Of a stretch of 64,000 bases of DNA, positions 1 through 8,499 are shown piece by piece. The stretch lies in assembly GCF_000348945.1 (NCBI RefSeq), contig NZ_AOCK01000005.1:124001-188000 (forward strand), given 5' to 3'. The DNA is from Paeniglutamicibacter gangotriensis Lz1y (GTDB lineage: Bacteria; Actinomycetota; Actinomycetes; Actinomycetales; Micrococcaceae). The translations under genes were made by a program, and so were the position numbers. Position 1 is the stretch's first letter, and each line of letters begins with the position of its first letter. Under the pieces are notes generated by a model, which saw only the letters and a program-made list of their open reading frames with translations, made no database searches and was not told the origin of the DNA.

Positions 1-1
1 C

Positions 2-1222
2 CTCCCGGCCCTATCGGAATACAAGGAGTGGTCGTTGACGCCGATGGAGCTGGGCGGGCTCGGGGCCTATGCCTTGGTCGGCATGCTCTTTGGTGCATTG
101 TTCATCGGAACTCTCAGCGACATCATCGGCAGGCGCAAGATGCTGCTGCTCTCCATGGTGATCTTCACGATCACACAGGCCGGTGCGGCACTGGCCCCGA
201 CCCCGGAAGTGTTCGGCGCCTTCCGCTTCCTCGGCGGTTTGGGCATGGGCGGCATCATCCCCGTCGCTGCGGCACTGACCATTGAGTACTCGGCTCCCCG
301 GAAGCGTTCGCTTAACTACGGGATCATGTACTCGGGTTACTCACTGGGCATCGTCGCTGCAGCCCTGGTCGCAATGGCGCTGCTTCCCGTTTTGGGCTGG
401 CGCTGGGTGGTAGCCGTGGGCACCTTGCCCGTGTTGATCCTCCCGGTGGTCGCCTGGATGCTTCCCGAATCCCTTGAGTACTTGGTCTCCAAGGGCCGGA
501 TCGCCGAGGCCAAGACCTTGGCCAAGAAGTTGAATGTCCGCGACTACCGTCCCGTGGCACCGGCGAACCCCGGCCGACGCATTCCCTGGCGCGAGGTTAT
601 GGCCTCAATGTTCTCCGCTAAGTACTTGCGATCCACGGTGTTCTTTTGGATCTCACTCTTCTGCGGCATGGTGCTGGTCTATGGCCTAAACACCTGGCTG
701 CCACAGATCATGCGCAAGGCCGGTTACGACCTGGGCTCCTCCTTGGCGTTCCTGCTGGTCTTCTCCCTCGCCTCGGCGGCCGGAGGTCTGGTACTCGGAT
801 CATTGGCCGACAAATTCGGACAAAAACCCATTCTCGTCATTTTCTATCTCTTGGGTGCCGGCGGCATCCTGTTGCTAATGTTCCCGAACACTATGTTCAT
901 CAACCTCTGCTTTGTGGCATTTGCCGGTATCGGGTCAATCTCCACCTCACTGGTACTCACCGGATACATCGCCGATTATTACCCCGCCGCCCAGCGTGGC
1001 ACGGCCACGGGATGGGCCTTGTCCTTCGCCCGCATTGGAGCGATCTCGGGGCCGATCATTGGCGGCTGGATTGCCTCGACCGGCCTGAGCTTCGAGTTCA
1101 ACTTCGTTTTCTTCGCCATCGTCGGGGTGGTTGCAGCCATCGCGGTGGCACTGATCCCCAAACGGGTCGTCGAATCGCCATCCGCGATGCCGAGCCTCGA
1201 GCGCGAGGCCGCGCTGGACTAG
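2..1222 (+). CDS. MFS transporter, aromatic acid:H+ symporter type (5' cut by window edge)
   Basis: The reading frame is open from the first bases, so the true start and first membrane segment lie upstream. The remaining 406 residues show about eleven hydrophobic segments. The MFS motif A (GTLSDIIGRRK) lies in the first cytoplasmic loop, and a PESLEYL segment precedes the central loop, as in the AAHS family (BenK/PcaK/MhpT-like). Such carriers import benzoate-, protocatechuate- or hydroxyphenylacetate-like acids with protons. No aromatic catabolic gene is visible downstream, so the substrate cannot be assigned from here. A two-part hairpin follows the stop, and the next gene is convergent. 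Family assignment is secure; substrate is inference. Confidence 0.85.
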   Translation, partial: LPALSEYKEWSLTPMELGGLGAYALVGMLFGALFIGTLSDIIGRRKMLLLSMVIFTITQAGAALAPTPEVFGAFRFLGGLGMGGIIPVAAALTIEYSAPRKRSLNYGIMYSGYSLGIVAAALVAMALLPVLGWRWVVAVGTLPVLILPVVAWMLPESLEYLVSKGRIAEAKTLAKKLNVRDYRPVAPANPGRRIPWREVMASMFSAKYLRSTVFFWISLFCGMVLVYGLNTWLPQIMRKAGYDLGSSLAFLLVFSLASAAGGLVLGSLADKFGQKPILVIFYLLGAGGILLLMFPNTMFINLCFVAFAGIGSISTSLVLTGYIADYYPAAQRGTATGWALSFARIGAISGPIIGGWIASTGLSFEFNFVFFAIVGVVAAIAVALIPKRVVESPSAMPSLEREAALD

Positions 1223-1237
1223 GACCACAAAGTACCA

Positions 1238-1282
1238 TACCCACCGCCTGTCGCACCACAAAGGTGCGAGGGTCGGTGGGTA
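1238..1282. terminator. Branched hairpin between convergent genes
   Basis: A 9-bp outer stem (TACCCACCG at 1238-1246 with CGGTGGGTA at 1274-1282) encloses a 7-bp inner stem (TCGCACC/GGTGCGA, loop ACAAA). It lies between the stop codons of two convergent genes, so it probably ends transcription from both sides. There is no clear T-tract. Confidence 0.55.
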
Positions 1283-1298
1283 CGGGAGGTCCGAAGCG

Positions 1299-2357
1299 TC
1301 AGGCAGAGATGCGGCCGCGCGCCTGCACCCGGATACGAGCATCCTCAAGCTCCATGCCCGCCACCATGGCAGCGAACCCGCGGTGATTGCGGCTACTCCA
1401 CACCATCACCAGGATCACGATCACCAAGCCGGTGAGCAGTAGCCCACTGAACGGGAAATCCAGTCCGGTGAGGATGCCATAGCCACCGATCCCTGCGACA
1501 AAACGCAGCGGGCGTGCCAGCACCGCGGGAATCCGCGTGGGACGTCCGCGCAACAAGGTGGCGCTTTCACCGACGGTTTGCCCGCTGGCCATGATCCAGA
1601 TCAACTGAACCGCCAGCGGCACCCACAGCGCGAGCATGGTCTGGATGTTTTGGTCGAGCTCTTCAAAGGGGACGTGCAAAATGTACCTCTGCCAGGCTGC
1701 CCAGCCCATAGCCAACAATGAGCCCAACAGCGCCAGGAAGAGCATGTCGCAGAGCATTCCCAGTAGGCGCCTGCCGGCCGTCACTGCACGTGGCTGCGCA
1801 GGGTCGATGCGCGAGGTACGAGGGCGGACGAACACCAGCGCCACAATAGAACCGATGAGCGCTCCGAGGGTGTTGACCATCAGGTCATCTACGTCGAAGA
1901 GTCGGTAGGCGCACGGGAACAATCCCCATACCCCGGTTTTTTGGGTCACCTCTATGAATAGCGAGATGGCCGCCCCGGTCAAGGTCGCTGCCACAATCTC
2001 GCGCCGGAACATGGCCCGCAGCAGGAACCCCAGGGGCATGAACAGTATGAGGTTGAACGCGACCTGCTGGACCGAAGGATTGCGCAGGATTTGCCCGACT
2101 GTGGCATGCGGGAACCCGCGCGCATCATTCACCGAGGCAAAGGGAGTTAGCTGCATCCCGACACAGCGGTAGCCCTCCTGCGGCAGCGGCATCAGCGTGT
2201 AAGTCCACAGCGACATTGCATAGATCGCCAAGGCGATCCAGCCCAGCAGCCACAGCGCACTGATGTGACCGCGCCGTCGATAGCTGATCGCGATAAAGGG
2301 GATGAGTAGGGCCACGGCCGCAAGGACGCCGATCACCATGGCGATGACTCCGAGCAT
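1299..2357 (-). CDS. VanZ-like / RDD membrane protein
   Basis: A 352-residue integral membrane protein. The first half matches the VanZ-like family: several membrane segments, then NLILFMPLGFLLR and a segment with E..Q followed by DVDDLMVNTLGALIG, the conserved VanZ signature. From about residue 190 an RDD-like domain begins (RRLLGMLCDMLF), with further membrane segments and a charged tail. VanZ relatives are linked to low-level teicoplanin resistance and lipid or envelope functions, but most are uncharacterised. An upstream in-frame start at 2489 would add 44 charged residues unlike the family, so the ATG at 2357 is preferred although its ribosome site is weak. It is divergent from the membrane-protein/regulator pair. 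Confidence 0.75.
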   Translation of the reverse strand: MLGVIAMVIGVLAAVALLIPFIAISYRRRGHISALWLLGWIALAIYAMSLWTYTLMPLPQEGYRCVGMQLTPFASVNDARGFPHATVGQILRNPSVQQVAFNLILFMPLGFLLRAMFRREIVAATLTGAAISLFIEVTQKTGVWGLFPCAYRLFDVDDLMVNTLGALIGSIVALVFVRPRTSRIDPAQPRAVTAGRRLLGMLCDMLFLALLGSLLAMGWAAWQRYILHVPFEELDQNIQTMLALWVPLAVQLIWIMASGQTVGESATLLRGRPTRIPAVLARPLRFVAGIGGYGILTGLDFPFSGLLLTGLVIVILVMVWSSRNHRGFAAMVAGMELEDARIRVQARGRISA

Positions 2358-2438
2358 GATTCTGTCTGACAGGCCACCAATTCTAGGGGAATGGCGCCTT
2401 CCGGCACGTCGTCGCCCTCTTGTGGAGAACCAAAACAA

Positions 2439-2475
2439 AAAGTACTTGTTTAAACGGAAAGTACTTGCGTACAAT
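2439..2475 (+). promoter_or_regulatory. Promoter with doubled AAAGTACTTG operator
   Basis: Two identical 10-mers AAAGTACTTG (2439-2448 and 2458-2467) each hold the perfect palindrome AAGTACTT, 19 bp apart. A -35-like TTGTTT (2446-2451) and -10-like TACAAT (2470-2475) are separated by 18 bp. One operator therefore overlaps the -35 box and the other lies in the spacer. This is the arrangement expected for repression by the regulator encoded two genes downstream. Confidence 0.7.
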
Positions 2476-2519
2476 GGAGTCATGCGCACCCCGCGCTACT
2501 TTCCCTCAGGAGACACCCC

Positions 2520-2957
2520 ATGGCCAACAGCAACCTTTCGCCCGCAGCGGCGCAGAACATGCTCAACGAGGCGGGCCGGCTTGGTGCGGCATCCCGCGCC
2601 GGCGCCAGCTGGCCACACGTCACCACGCTGCTGGGCATGGGCGCAATCTCATCGTTGTCGTTGCTTTCGTTCTGGCTGGTCGGCCAATTCAACGAGTCCC
2701 TCATCTGGGTCCCCCTGGTCGGGATGCTCGCCTGGCTAGGCGTGTTCATGGCCACCATGCTGCGCTTCGGCACATCAACCAAAAAGGGATTCAATACCCG
2801 CTGGGGAATCTTCATGGCCATTTGGGCAGTTCTGTGGACCATCGGCTGCGCGATCGGACTCAACTTCTTCCTGGACGACCTGTGGTTCTTCGCTGCGACT
2901 GCCGCGGCCATCATGATCGCGACGGTAATCGGAGCCTGGACCGAGGCCTCCAAATGA
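2520..2957 (+). CDS. Small four-helix membrane protein, unknown function
   Basis: 145 residues with about four hydrophobic segments (roughly 35-55, 60-80, 95-115, 120-140) and a short basic loop after the second (RFGTSTKKGF). The start is supported by a CAGGAG ribosome site seven bases upstream. The stop overlaps the start of the winged-helix regulator by ATGA, so the two are translationally coupled. I do not recognise a functional family. Small membrane proteins with a dedicated MarR-like repressor are common in actinobacteria, but their role is generally unknown. The doubled palindrome upstream suggests tight repression. Confidence 0.75.
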   Translation: MANSNLSPAAAQNMLNEAGRLGAASRAGASWPHVTTLLGMGAISSLSLLSFWLVGQFNESLIWVPLVGMLAWLGVFMATMLRFGTSTKKGFNTRWGIFMAIWAVLWTIGCAIGLNFFLDDLWFFAATAAAIMIATVIGAWTEASK

Positions 2958-3292
2958 GTCTGCGCAAACCTACCTCCACTCCGGAAACGGCTCAGCCGGA
3001 GCACCCGCGCCACCAATTGGCCGAAGACCTTGCCCATCCGGTGAGGTTCTCCCTCACAGCCGCGCTGGCAGCCACCGACGAGACGGAATTCGCGGTGCTC
3101 CGCGACCATCTGCAGGTCAGCGATTCGGTGCTCAGCCGCCAGGCCTCCGCATTGGAGACCTCCGGCATCGTGCGCATCCGCAAGGGCTACATCGGTAAAC
3201 GTCCGCGCACCTGGCTTTCACTGACCAAGGCCGGCCGGGACATCTGGGCCCAGCACCTGGCCGCGCTGCAGGCCATCGCCTCCGGCAGCTGA
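2954..3292 (+). CDS. Winged-helix transcriptional regulator (HTH_27/MarR-like)
   Basis: 112 residues. After a disordered N-terminus comes HPVRFSLTAALAATDETEF, then a recognition region (HLQVSDSVLSRQASALE) and a wing with basic residues (RIRKGYIGKRPRTWLSLT). This is the layout of the stand-alone winged-helix DNA-binding domain family related to MarR/ArsR proteins. The start overlaps the previous stop (ATGA). It is probably the autorepressor that reads the two AAGTACTT palindromes in front of the operon; this is inference from gene order and operator position. No metal- or redox-sensing cysteines are present, so the inducer is unknown. Confidence 0.85.
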   Translation: MSLRKPTSTPETAQPEHPRHQLAEDLAHPVRFSLTAALAATDETEFAVLRDHLQVSDSVLSRQASALETSGIVRIRKGYIGKRPRTWLSLTKAGRDIWAQHLAALQAIASGS

Positions 3293-3298
3293 GTCGCC

Positions 3299-4687
3299 CT
3301 ACCGTCCGGAGATCCGATTGGCCAGACGAGCCAGCGGCGAGGTGGTCATCCGGCCGTCAGCTTCTTGCGCGTCGGCCCGGTGGTAGAGGCCATACATGCC
3401 TTTCACCGCCAACCATCGCAGCGGCTCGGGCTCCCAGCGGCGCACCGTGCGGTTCACCCACGGCATCGCCGTGGCAGCGGTAACCCGGCCCAGCACCAGA
3501 TCCGCCAGTGTCCGACCTGCCAGGTTGGTCGCGGTGACCCCGGTGCCCACATATCCCCCGGCAAATCCCAGGCCCGTGGCCCGGTCGTAGTTCACCGTCG
3601 CCCGCCAGTCTCGAGGCACCCCCAGCACCCCGGACCAGGCATGATCAATGCGTGCCGCGTCCGCCGCGGGGAACATCGAATGCAGGATCTCGGTCAATGC
3701 CTTGACGGTCGCCGGTTGCGTACTTCCATCCATGTCGGTGCGCGAACCGTAGCGGTAAGGCACCCCGCGGCCGCCGATGGCGATGCGGCCATCGTGGGTG
3801 CGCTGCGCATACACGTAGGCGTGCGCAAAGTCTTCTACGGTCTCGAGGCCCTCCCACCCAAGCTGTTCCCAGGTGTCTTCACCCAGCGGGGTGGTCACGA
3901 TCATCGAGGAATTCATCGGCAACCAGTCGCGATGCGCCGAGGCCAGATTCGCGGTGAAGCCCTCGGTGGCCCGCAGCACGTGCCCGGCCCGCACGATTCC
4001 ACGTTCGGTCACCGCGTACGCACTGGCCCCCTTGGCCCCGGGGTGGATCTCGGTGACCAGCGTATTCTCATAGATCTGCACACCGAGGCGCTCCACCGCG
4101 CCGGCTAGACCGCGCACCAGCCGCGCCGGATCAAGGCGCGCACAATGCGGGATGTGGATCGAACCCAGGGCACCTGCGACGTTGATCCGCGCACGAGTCT
4201 GCTCCGCCGAGAGTCGCACCGCTTCATCCTCGGGCCAGGCCGCTTGGTCCGCGGCCATCGCCTCGAGCCGGCCCAGTTGCGCCTGGTTGCGGGCCACCAG
4301 CAGTTCCCCGCCCTTGTGAATGTGCGCCTCGATGCCCTCCGCTGCGGCAACATTGATGACCTCGTCGATGGTGTCGTTGAGCATCCGTTGGAAGTCCCCC
4401 ACTAGGGCGCGGCCATGGCTCTTGACGTACCCGTCGCGTCCACCGGTGATGTTGTTGGCCAACCAGCCACCGTTGCGCCCCGAGGCCCCGAACCCGGCGA
4501 AGCGGGATTCGAGCACCGCGATGCGCAATGTGGGATCGGCCTTGGCCAGGTAATAGGCGCTCCACAGCCCGGTGTACCCCGCCCCGACGATGACCACATC
4601 GACCTCCGCATCCCCGGCGAGCGCGGGGCGCGGGGTCGGCAGCCCATCGGCCGCATACCAAAACGACACGTTTCCGTTGGTGGTCAT
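3299..4687 (-). CDS. FAD-dependent amine/amino-acid oxidoreductase (DAO family)
   Basis: 462 residues. A dinucleotide-binding motif GAGYTG lies at residues 35-40 inside a Rossmann strand. It is followed by ESRFAGFGASGRNGGW, which is typical of gamma-glutamylputrescine oxidase-like members of the DAO family. A late glycine-rich segment (GLGFAGGYVGTGVTATNLAGR) closes the FAD site. Such enzymes oxidise secondary or primary amines, using oxygen or an acceptor. The gene lies 14 bases after the S9 peptidase stop on the same strand. Its AAGGAC ribosome site overlaps that stop, so the two form an operon. Coupling of a peptidase with an amine oxidase suggests use of peptides or polyamine conjugates, but the substrate is not visible in the sequence. 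Confidence 0.85.
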   Translation of the reverse strand: MTTNGNVSFWYAADGLPTPRPALAGDAEVDVVIVGAGYTGLWSAYYLAKADPTLRIAVLESRFAGFGASGRNGGWLANNITGGRDGYVKSHGRALVGDFQRMLNDTIDEVINVAAAEGIEAHIHKGGELLVARNQAQLGRLEAMAADQAAWPEDEAVRLSAEQTRARINVAGALGSIHIPHCARLDPARLVRGLAGAVERLGVQIYENTLVTEIHPGAKGASAYAVTERGIVRAGHVLRATEGFTANLASAHRDWLPMNSSMIVTTPLGEDTWEQLGWEGLETVEDFAHAYVYAQRTHDGRIAIGGRGVPYRYGSRTDMDGSTQPATVKALTEILHSMFPAADAARIDHAWSGVLGVPRDWRATVNYDRATGLGFAGGYVGTGVTATNLAGRTLADLVLGRVTAATAMPWVNRTVRRWEPEPLRWLAVKGMYGLYHRADAQEADGRMTTSPLARLANRISGR

Positions 4688-4701
4688 GGTTCGGCTTGTC
4701 C

Positions 4702-6663
4702 TTAGTTGAGGGTCAGCACCGGGACATCGGCCTCGAAGCCAAAGACCGCGGCATAGAACCCGAGCGAGGTTTCCAACGCGTTGATGATGGTCTCGGCACG
4801 GCGGAAGCCATGCTGCTCACCTTCGTAGAGCACGTAGGCGTGCGGGATGCCGTTGGCGGCCAGCGCGTCGGCGACCACCTGGGACTGGGCCGGGGGCACC
4901 ACCTTGTCCTGGTCCCCCTGCAACAGCAGCACCGGGCAGCTGATGTCCGCCACGTGGTTGATCGGCGCACGCTGGGCGTAGAGCTCCGCGGCCGCCGGGT
5001 AGGGGCCGACCAGCGAGTCCATATAGCGCGATTCGAAGTCGTGCGTGTCGCGCACCAGGCCCACCAGGTCGGAGACCCCATAGCGGGAGATGCCCGCGGA
5101 GAAGGTTGTGGTGGTGGTCAGCGCGGACAGCACGGTCCAGCCTCCGGCGCTTCCACCCTCGATGGCCAGGCGCTGGGGGTCCGCCATGCCCGCCGCCACC
5201 AGGCCCTCGAGCACCGCGACGGTGTCCTGCACATCCACCACGCCCCACTGGCCGTTAAGCCGTTGACGGTAGGCGCGGCCGAAGCCGGTGGAGCCGCCGT
5301 AGTTCACATCCACCACCCCGATGCCGCGGGAAGTGTAGTAGGCGATGGACAGCGAGAGCTGGGCGAAGGCCTGGGACGTGGGCCCACCGTGGACGAAGGC
5401 CACAAAGGGGGGCAGTTCCCCTGCGGGCGCTTTCTGGTGGCCCAGTTTGGGCTCGTACACATGGGCGAAGACCCTCGAGCCGTCGGCCGTGGGAAATTCC
5501 ATGGCTTCTGCCCCGGGCAGTGCCTCGGGATCGGGCAGCTGCGCCAAGGACAGCGAGATGTTTTGTGTCTTGCGGGTGTCCAGGTCGATCAGCCGCAGCC
5601 CGTCGCCTTCCACCAGCGAGGTGGCGGTGGCCAGCAGCTGGTTTCCGGCCAGCGCCGAGGGCGAGATCCGGGTGTAGGGAAGCACCAGCTGCTGGAGGTT
5701 CCCGCTGGGCACATCGAGGGTTGCCAGCGAGGTGCCATGGGTGCCATGGGTGAGCAGCAAGGTGTCCTCATCCATCACCAGGTACCAGCGCTGCCCCACG
5801 GCCCACAGGGGGCCGGCGAATTCTTCGGCACGCTCGCAGAGCTGACGCCCGGTGCCGGTGGCCAGGTTGTGCAGGTAGGGGTTCCACCAGCCGCTGGCAT
5901 CGGAGATGAAGACCAGCCGGTCCTCATCAAGCCATTCCGGCTGCAGCACCGACTCGGTGGCGGATCCGGCCAGCACCGTGTCCTCGGTGGCCCGCAGTGA
6001 GTGGAGGTCGGCTACGTGCAGCTCGGTGCCGTCCCAGGGCATTTGCGGGTGCTCCCAGGAGATCCAGCTGATCCGGGTTGCCGAGGGGTTCAGCCGCGGG
6101 GCTGCGACAAAGCGGGAGGAGGCCGTGACTTCGATCAGTGCCGTGGGGTCGTTGGCCGCCGAACCATCCAGCGGGATCGCGGCGATGTAGCGGCGCAAGT
6201 CCGTGCGGTGGTCTTCGCAGATGGCCAGCACCTCTCCGGGCGTGGGGCCTTCGATGATCTCTGCGAAGCGCAGTTGCACATCTTGCTCGGCTCCGGCGCT
6301 CTCGGGTGTCAGCGGCAGCGGGGTTCCGCCCTCGGCGTCCACGGCGTAGAGGCGCTGGTCGGCGAAGTTCACAAATATCAAGCGGTGTCCGGCGTCGGTT
6401 GCCACGGCGGCCCAGGAGGCCCCACCGTATTCGTTGACGCGGCTTCGGATGTTGAAGGGTGCGGCAACCAGTTCGCGCGGTTCCGCGTCCGGGCCGATTC
6501 CCCGGGCCAACACCGTCATCCGCCCACCCTCGGCGGGGCGACCCTCCAGCCACCAGAGCTCGTCCCCGACGAAGGCACCTCCGCCCACCGGGGTGGTGCC
6601 GGCTGCGACATGCTCGGCGGTGATGGGAGAGGGCCAGGAGCCATAGGGCAAACGCGTATTCAT
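4702..6663 (-). CDS. S9 family prolyl oligopeptidase-like peptidase
   Basis: 653 residues. The N-terminal 380 residues form a WD/beta-propeller-like region with many tryptophan-rich strands. The C-terminal third is an alpha/beta hydrolase domain. The catalytic triad is visible: Ser505 in GGSAGG, Asp586 in GDQDKVVP and His618 in GEQHGFR. This is the dipeptidyl/acylaminoacyl peptidase group of family S9. No signal peptide is present, so it is probably cytoplasmic and acts on short peptides. It is the first gene of a two-gene operon with the FAD oxidoreductase. Function at the class level is secure; the peptide specificity is not. Confidence 0.88.
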   Translation of the reverse strand: MNTRLPYGSWPSPITAEHVAAGTTPVGGGAFVGDELWWLEGRPAEGGRMTVLARGIGPDAEPRELVAAPFNIRSRVNEYGGASWAAVATDAGHRLIFVNFADQRLYAVDAEGGTPLPLTPESAGAEQDVQLRFAEIIEGPTPGEVLAICEDHRTDLRRYIAAIPLDGSAANDPTALIEVTASSRFVAAPRLNPSATRISWISWEHPQMPWDGTELHVADLHSLRATEDTVLAGSATESVLQPEWLDEDRLVFISDASGWWNPYLHNLATGTGRQLCERAEEFAGPLWAVGQRWYLVMDEDTLLLTHGTHGTSLATLDVPSGNLQQLVLPYTRISPSALAGNQLLATATSLVEGDGLRLIDLDTRKTQNISLSLAQLPDPEALPGAEAMEFPTADGSRVFAHVYEPKLGHQKAPAGELPPFVAFVHGGPTSQAFAQLSLSIAYYTSRGIGVVDVNYGGSTGFGRAYRQRLNGQWGVVDVQDTVAVLEGLVAAGMADPQRLAIEGGSAGGWTVLSALTTTTTFSAGISRYGVSDLVGLVRDTHDFESRYMDSLVGPYPAAAELYAQRAPINHVADISCPVLLLQGDQDKVVPPAQSQVVADALAANGIPHAYVLYEGEQHGFRRAETIINALETSLGFYAAVFGFEADVPVLTLN

Positions 6664-7070
6664 GATGCGATCCTAGTCTTCGGGTGCCCGCTGCCGAGCC
6701 TTGCCCGGCACGGCTCGCCGTAGCGGCCTTCGGTGCGCAAAGCTTCGCCGCATGCCGCTGCCTGACTGCTCACGGTGACTTAAGAAAGTGTTAGGAATAG
6801 GGACATGACACTTGCTGTGCGCCCAATCACCTATATCTTGGTGTGTGACAAGGCTCTCGCAGGAAGTGAGTCGACCCTAGATCCGCAAGGACGCGTTCTC
6901 AGGACCGGCTCCCTCCCCTGCACCACCGGCGGACACCATCCGCCACTGAACATCTAACGGGTACTCTGCCGGCCCGAAGGATACGCGGGACCGTGCCGGT
7001 TATGCCCCTTCACTCGCAGGTGGCATCACGTGCACCGACGGCAACGACAACGGTTAGGAACCACAGGCTG
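6664..7070 (+). other. 407-base gene-free leader upstream of Nramp-like gene
   Basis: No coding region is supported. Two clear hairpins are present: CGAGCC/GGCTCG (6695-6717) and GGCGGA-CACCA-TCCGCC (6928-6944), followed by further GC-rich complementary segments up to the start codon. I looked for M-box, yybP-ykoY and NiCo consensus elements and could not match them. The length and structure are compatible with an untranslated regulatory leader for the transporter. Confidence 0.4.
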
Positions 7071-8378
7071 ATGCCAACAGAAGACAAAGTCCCACCGGTC
7101 GGGACATCGCATGCCGACCGCATCGACGACGACGGCGGCAAGGCCGCCAAATGGAAGATCGTCGGCCCCGGCCTGGTCGTCGCGGCCACCGGCGTCGGCG
7201 CCGCCGACATGGTCGCCACCCTGGTGGCCGGTTCCCGCTACGGCTACGCGCTGCTCTGGGCGGTGATCGTCGGCGTCATCCTGAAGATCATTCTGGTCGA
7301 GGGCGCCGGGCGCTTCACCCTGGCCACCGGCAAGACCATCTTCGAGGGCTGGAAGTCCCTGGGCAAGTGGACCACCTGGTACTTCGGCCCGTACATCATC
7401 ATCTGGGGCTTCGTCTACGGCGCCACCGCGATGTCCTCGGCCGCGATGCCGCTGGCGGCCATGTTCCCGGCCGTCGATTTGAAGGTCTTCGCCGTGGCCA
7501 TGGGCCTGGCCGGCTTCGCCATGGTCTGGTTCGGCCGCTACTCCTTCTTCGAAAAGATCACCGCGGTACTGGTGGGCATCATGTTTGTCACGGTCGTCGG
7601 TCTGGCGATCATCGCTGTGCCGAACATCCCCGAGATGTTCAAGGGGTTGATCCCCATGATCCCCTCCGGCGGCGTGGTCTACACCCTGGCACTGGCCGGC
7701 GGTGTGGGCGGCACCATCACCCTGGCCGCGTACGGCTACTGGCTGCGAGAAAAGGGCTGGTACACGCCCAAGTGGATGAAGGTCATGCGGATCGACAACT
7801 CCATGGCCTACGTCCTGACCGGCATCTTCGTGATCGCCATGCTGATCGTCGGCGCCGAGGTCGTGCGCGCTGCAGGCGTCTCGCTGTCCGCCGGCGACGC
7901 CGGCCTGCTGGATCTGACCACGGTGCTGAACGAGAAGTACGGCGACGTGGTGGGCACCGGGTTCCTCATCGGATTCTGGGCAGCCTCCTTCTCCTCGATC
8001 ATCGGGGTGTGGAACGGGGTCTCGCTGATGTTTGCCGACTTCTGGGGCAACATCCGCGGTAAGGAATCCGGGCACCCGGACACCCGCGTGGGCGGCAAGT
8101 ACTTCAAGTTCTACGTCATCTGGCTGACCTTCCCGCCGATGGTCCTGTTCCTGCTGGACCAGCCGATCGGCCTGATCCTGGCCTACGGTGTACTCGGCTC
8201 GCTGTTCATGCCGTTCCTGGCCATCACGCTGCTGGGCCTGCTTAACGGCAAGCGGATCCCCAAGGTGTGGGCCAACAAGCTGCACACCAACATTCTGCTG
8301 GCCATCACTGCGGCACTGTTCATTTCCCTGGGTGTCCAGCAGCTCTACAAGGCTGTCTCACCCCTCTGGGGCGGTTAG
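7071..8378 (+). CDS. Nramp-family transporter with non-canonical ion site
   Basis: 435 residues and about eleven membrane segments. The first helix aligns with Nramp helix 1 over its full length (GPGLVVAATG... then AGSRYGYALLW), and the sixth gives GGVGGTITLAAYGYWLREKGW. The canonical DPGN of helix 1 reads GAAD here, and the canonical MPH of helix 6 reads TLA, so the known Mn/Fe-binding residues are missing. The protein is therefore an Nramp homologue whose substrate may not be Mn2+ or Fe2+. The ATG at 7071 is chosen because AGGAA lies ten bases upstream; a start at 6993 lacks one and adds a non-family tail. A long structured leader precedes it. Confidence 0.85.
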   Translation: MPTEDKVPPVGTSHADRIDDDGGKAAKWKIVGPGLVVAATGVGAADMVATLVAGSRYGYALLWAVIVGVILKIILVEGAGRFTLATGKTIFEGWKSLGKWTTWYFGPYIIIWGFVYGATAMSSAAMPLAAMFPAVDLKVFAVAMGLAGFAMVWFGRYSFFEKITAVLVGIMFVTVVGLAIIAVPNIPEMFKGLIPMIPSGGVVYTLALAGGVGGTITLAAYGYWLREKGWYTPKWMKVMRIDNSMAYVLTGIFVIAMLIVGAEVVRAAGVSLSAGDAGLLDLTTVLNEKYGDVVGTGFLIGFWAASFSSIIGVWNGVSLMFADFWGNIRGKESGHPDTRVGGKYFKFYVIWLTFPPMVLFLLDQPIGLILAYGVLGSLFMPFLAITLLGLLNGKRIPKVWANKLHTNILLAITAALFISLGVQQLYKAVSPLWGG

Positions 8379-8499
8379 CACCCACCGTCCATATTCCTCG
8401 GGGTCCGGCACCGCAAGCACCTTGTGGCACCGGGCCCTGAGGTCTCTCCGGACCTCCTCGACGTGGACAACTATGCGGCAGACGGCGCAGACTGGCCCC

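Noticed and set aside
4696-6000. 434-residue plus-strand frame opposite the S9 peptidase
   Set aside because: Composition is Gly/His/Gln-rich and unstructured, while the minus strand has a complete catalytic triad.
6664-7070. M-box, yybP-ykoY or NiCo riboswitch upstream of the Nramp-like gene
   Set aside because: I could not find their conserved sequence blocks; only generic hairpins are visible.
7026-8285. 419-residue open frame antisense to the Nramp-like gene
   Set aside because: Its product is a monotonous Asp/Gln/His/Gly mixture with no fold pattern; it mirrors hydrophobic codons of the transporter on the opposite strand.
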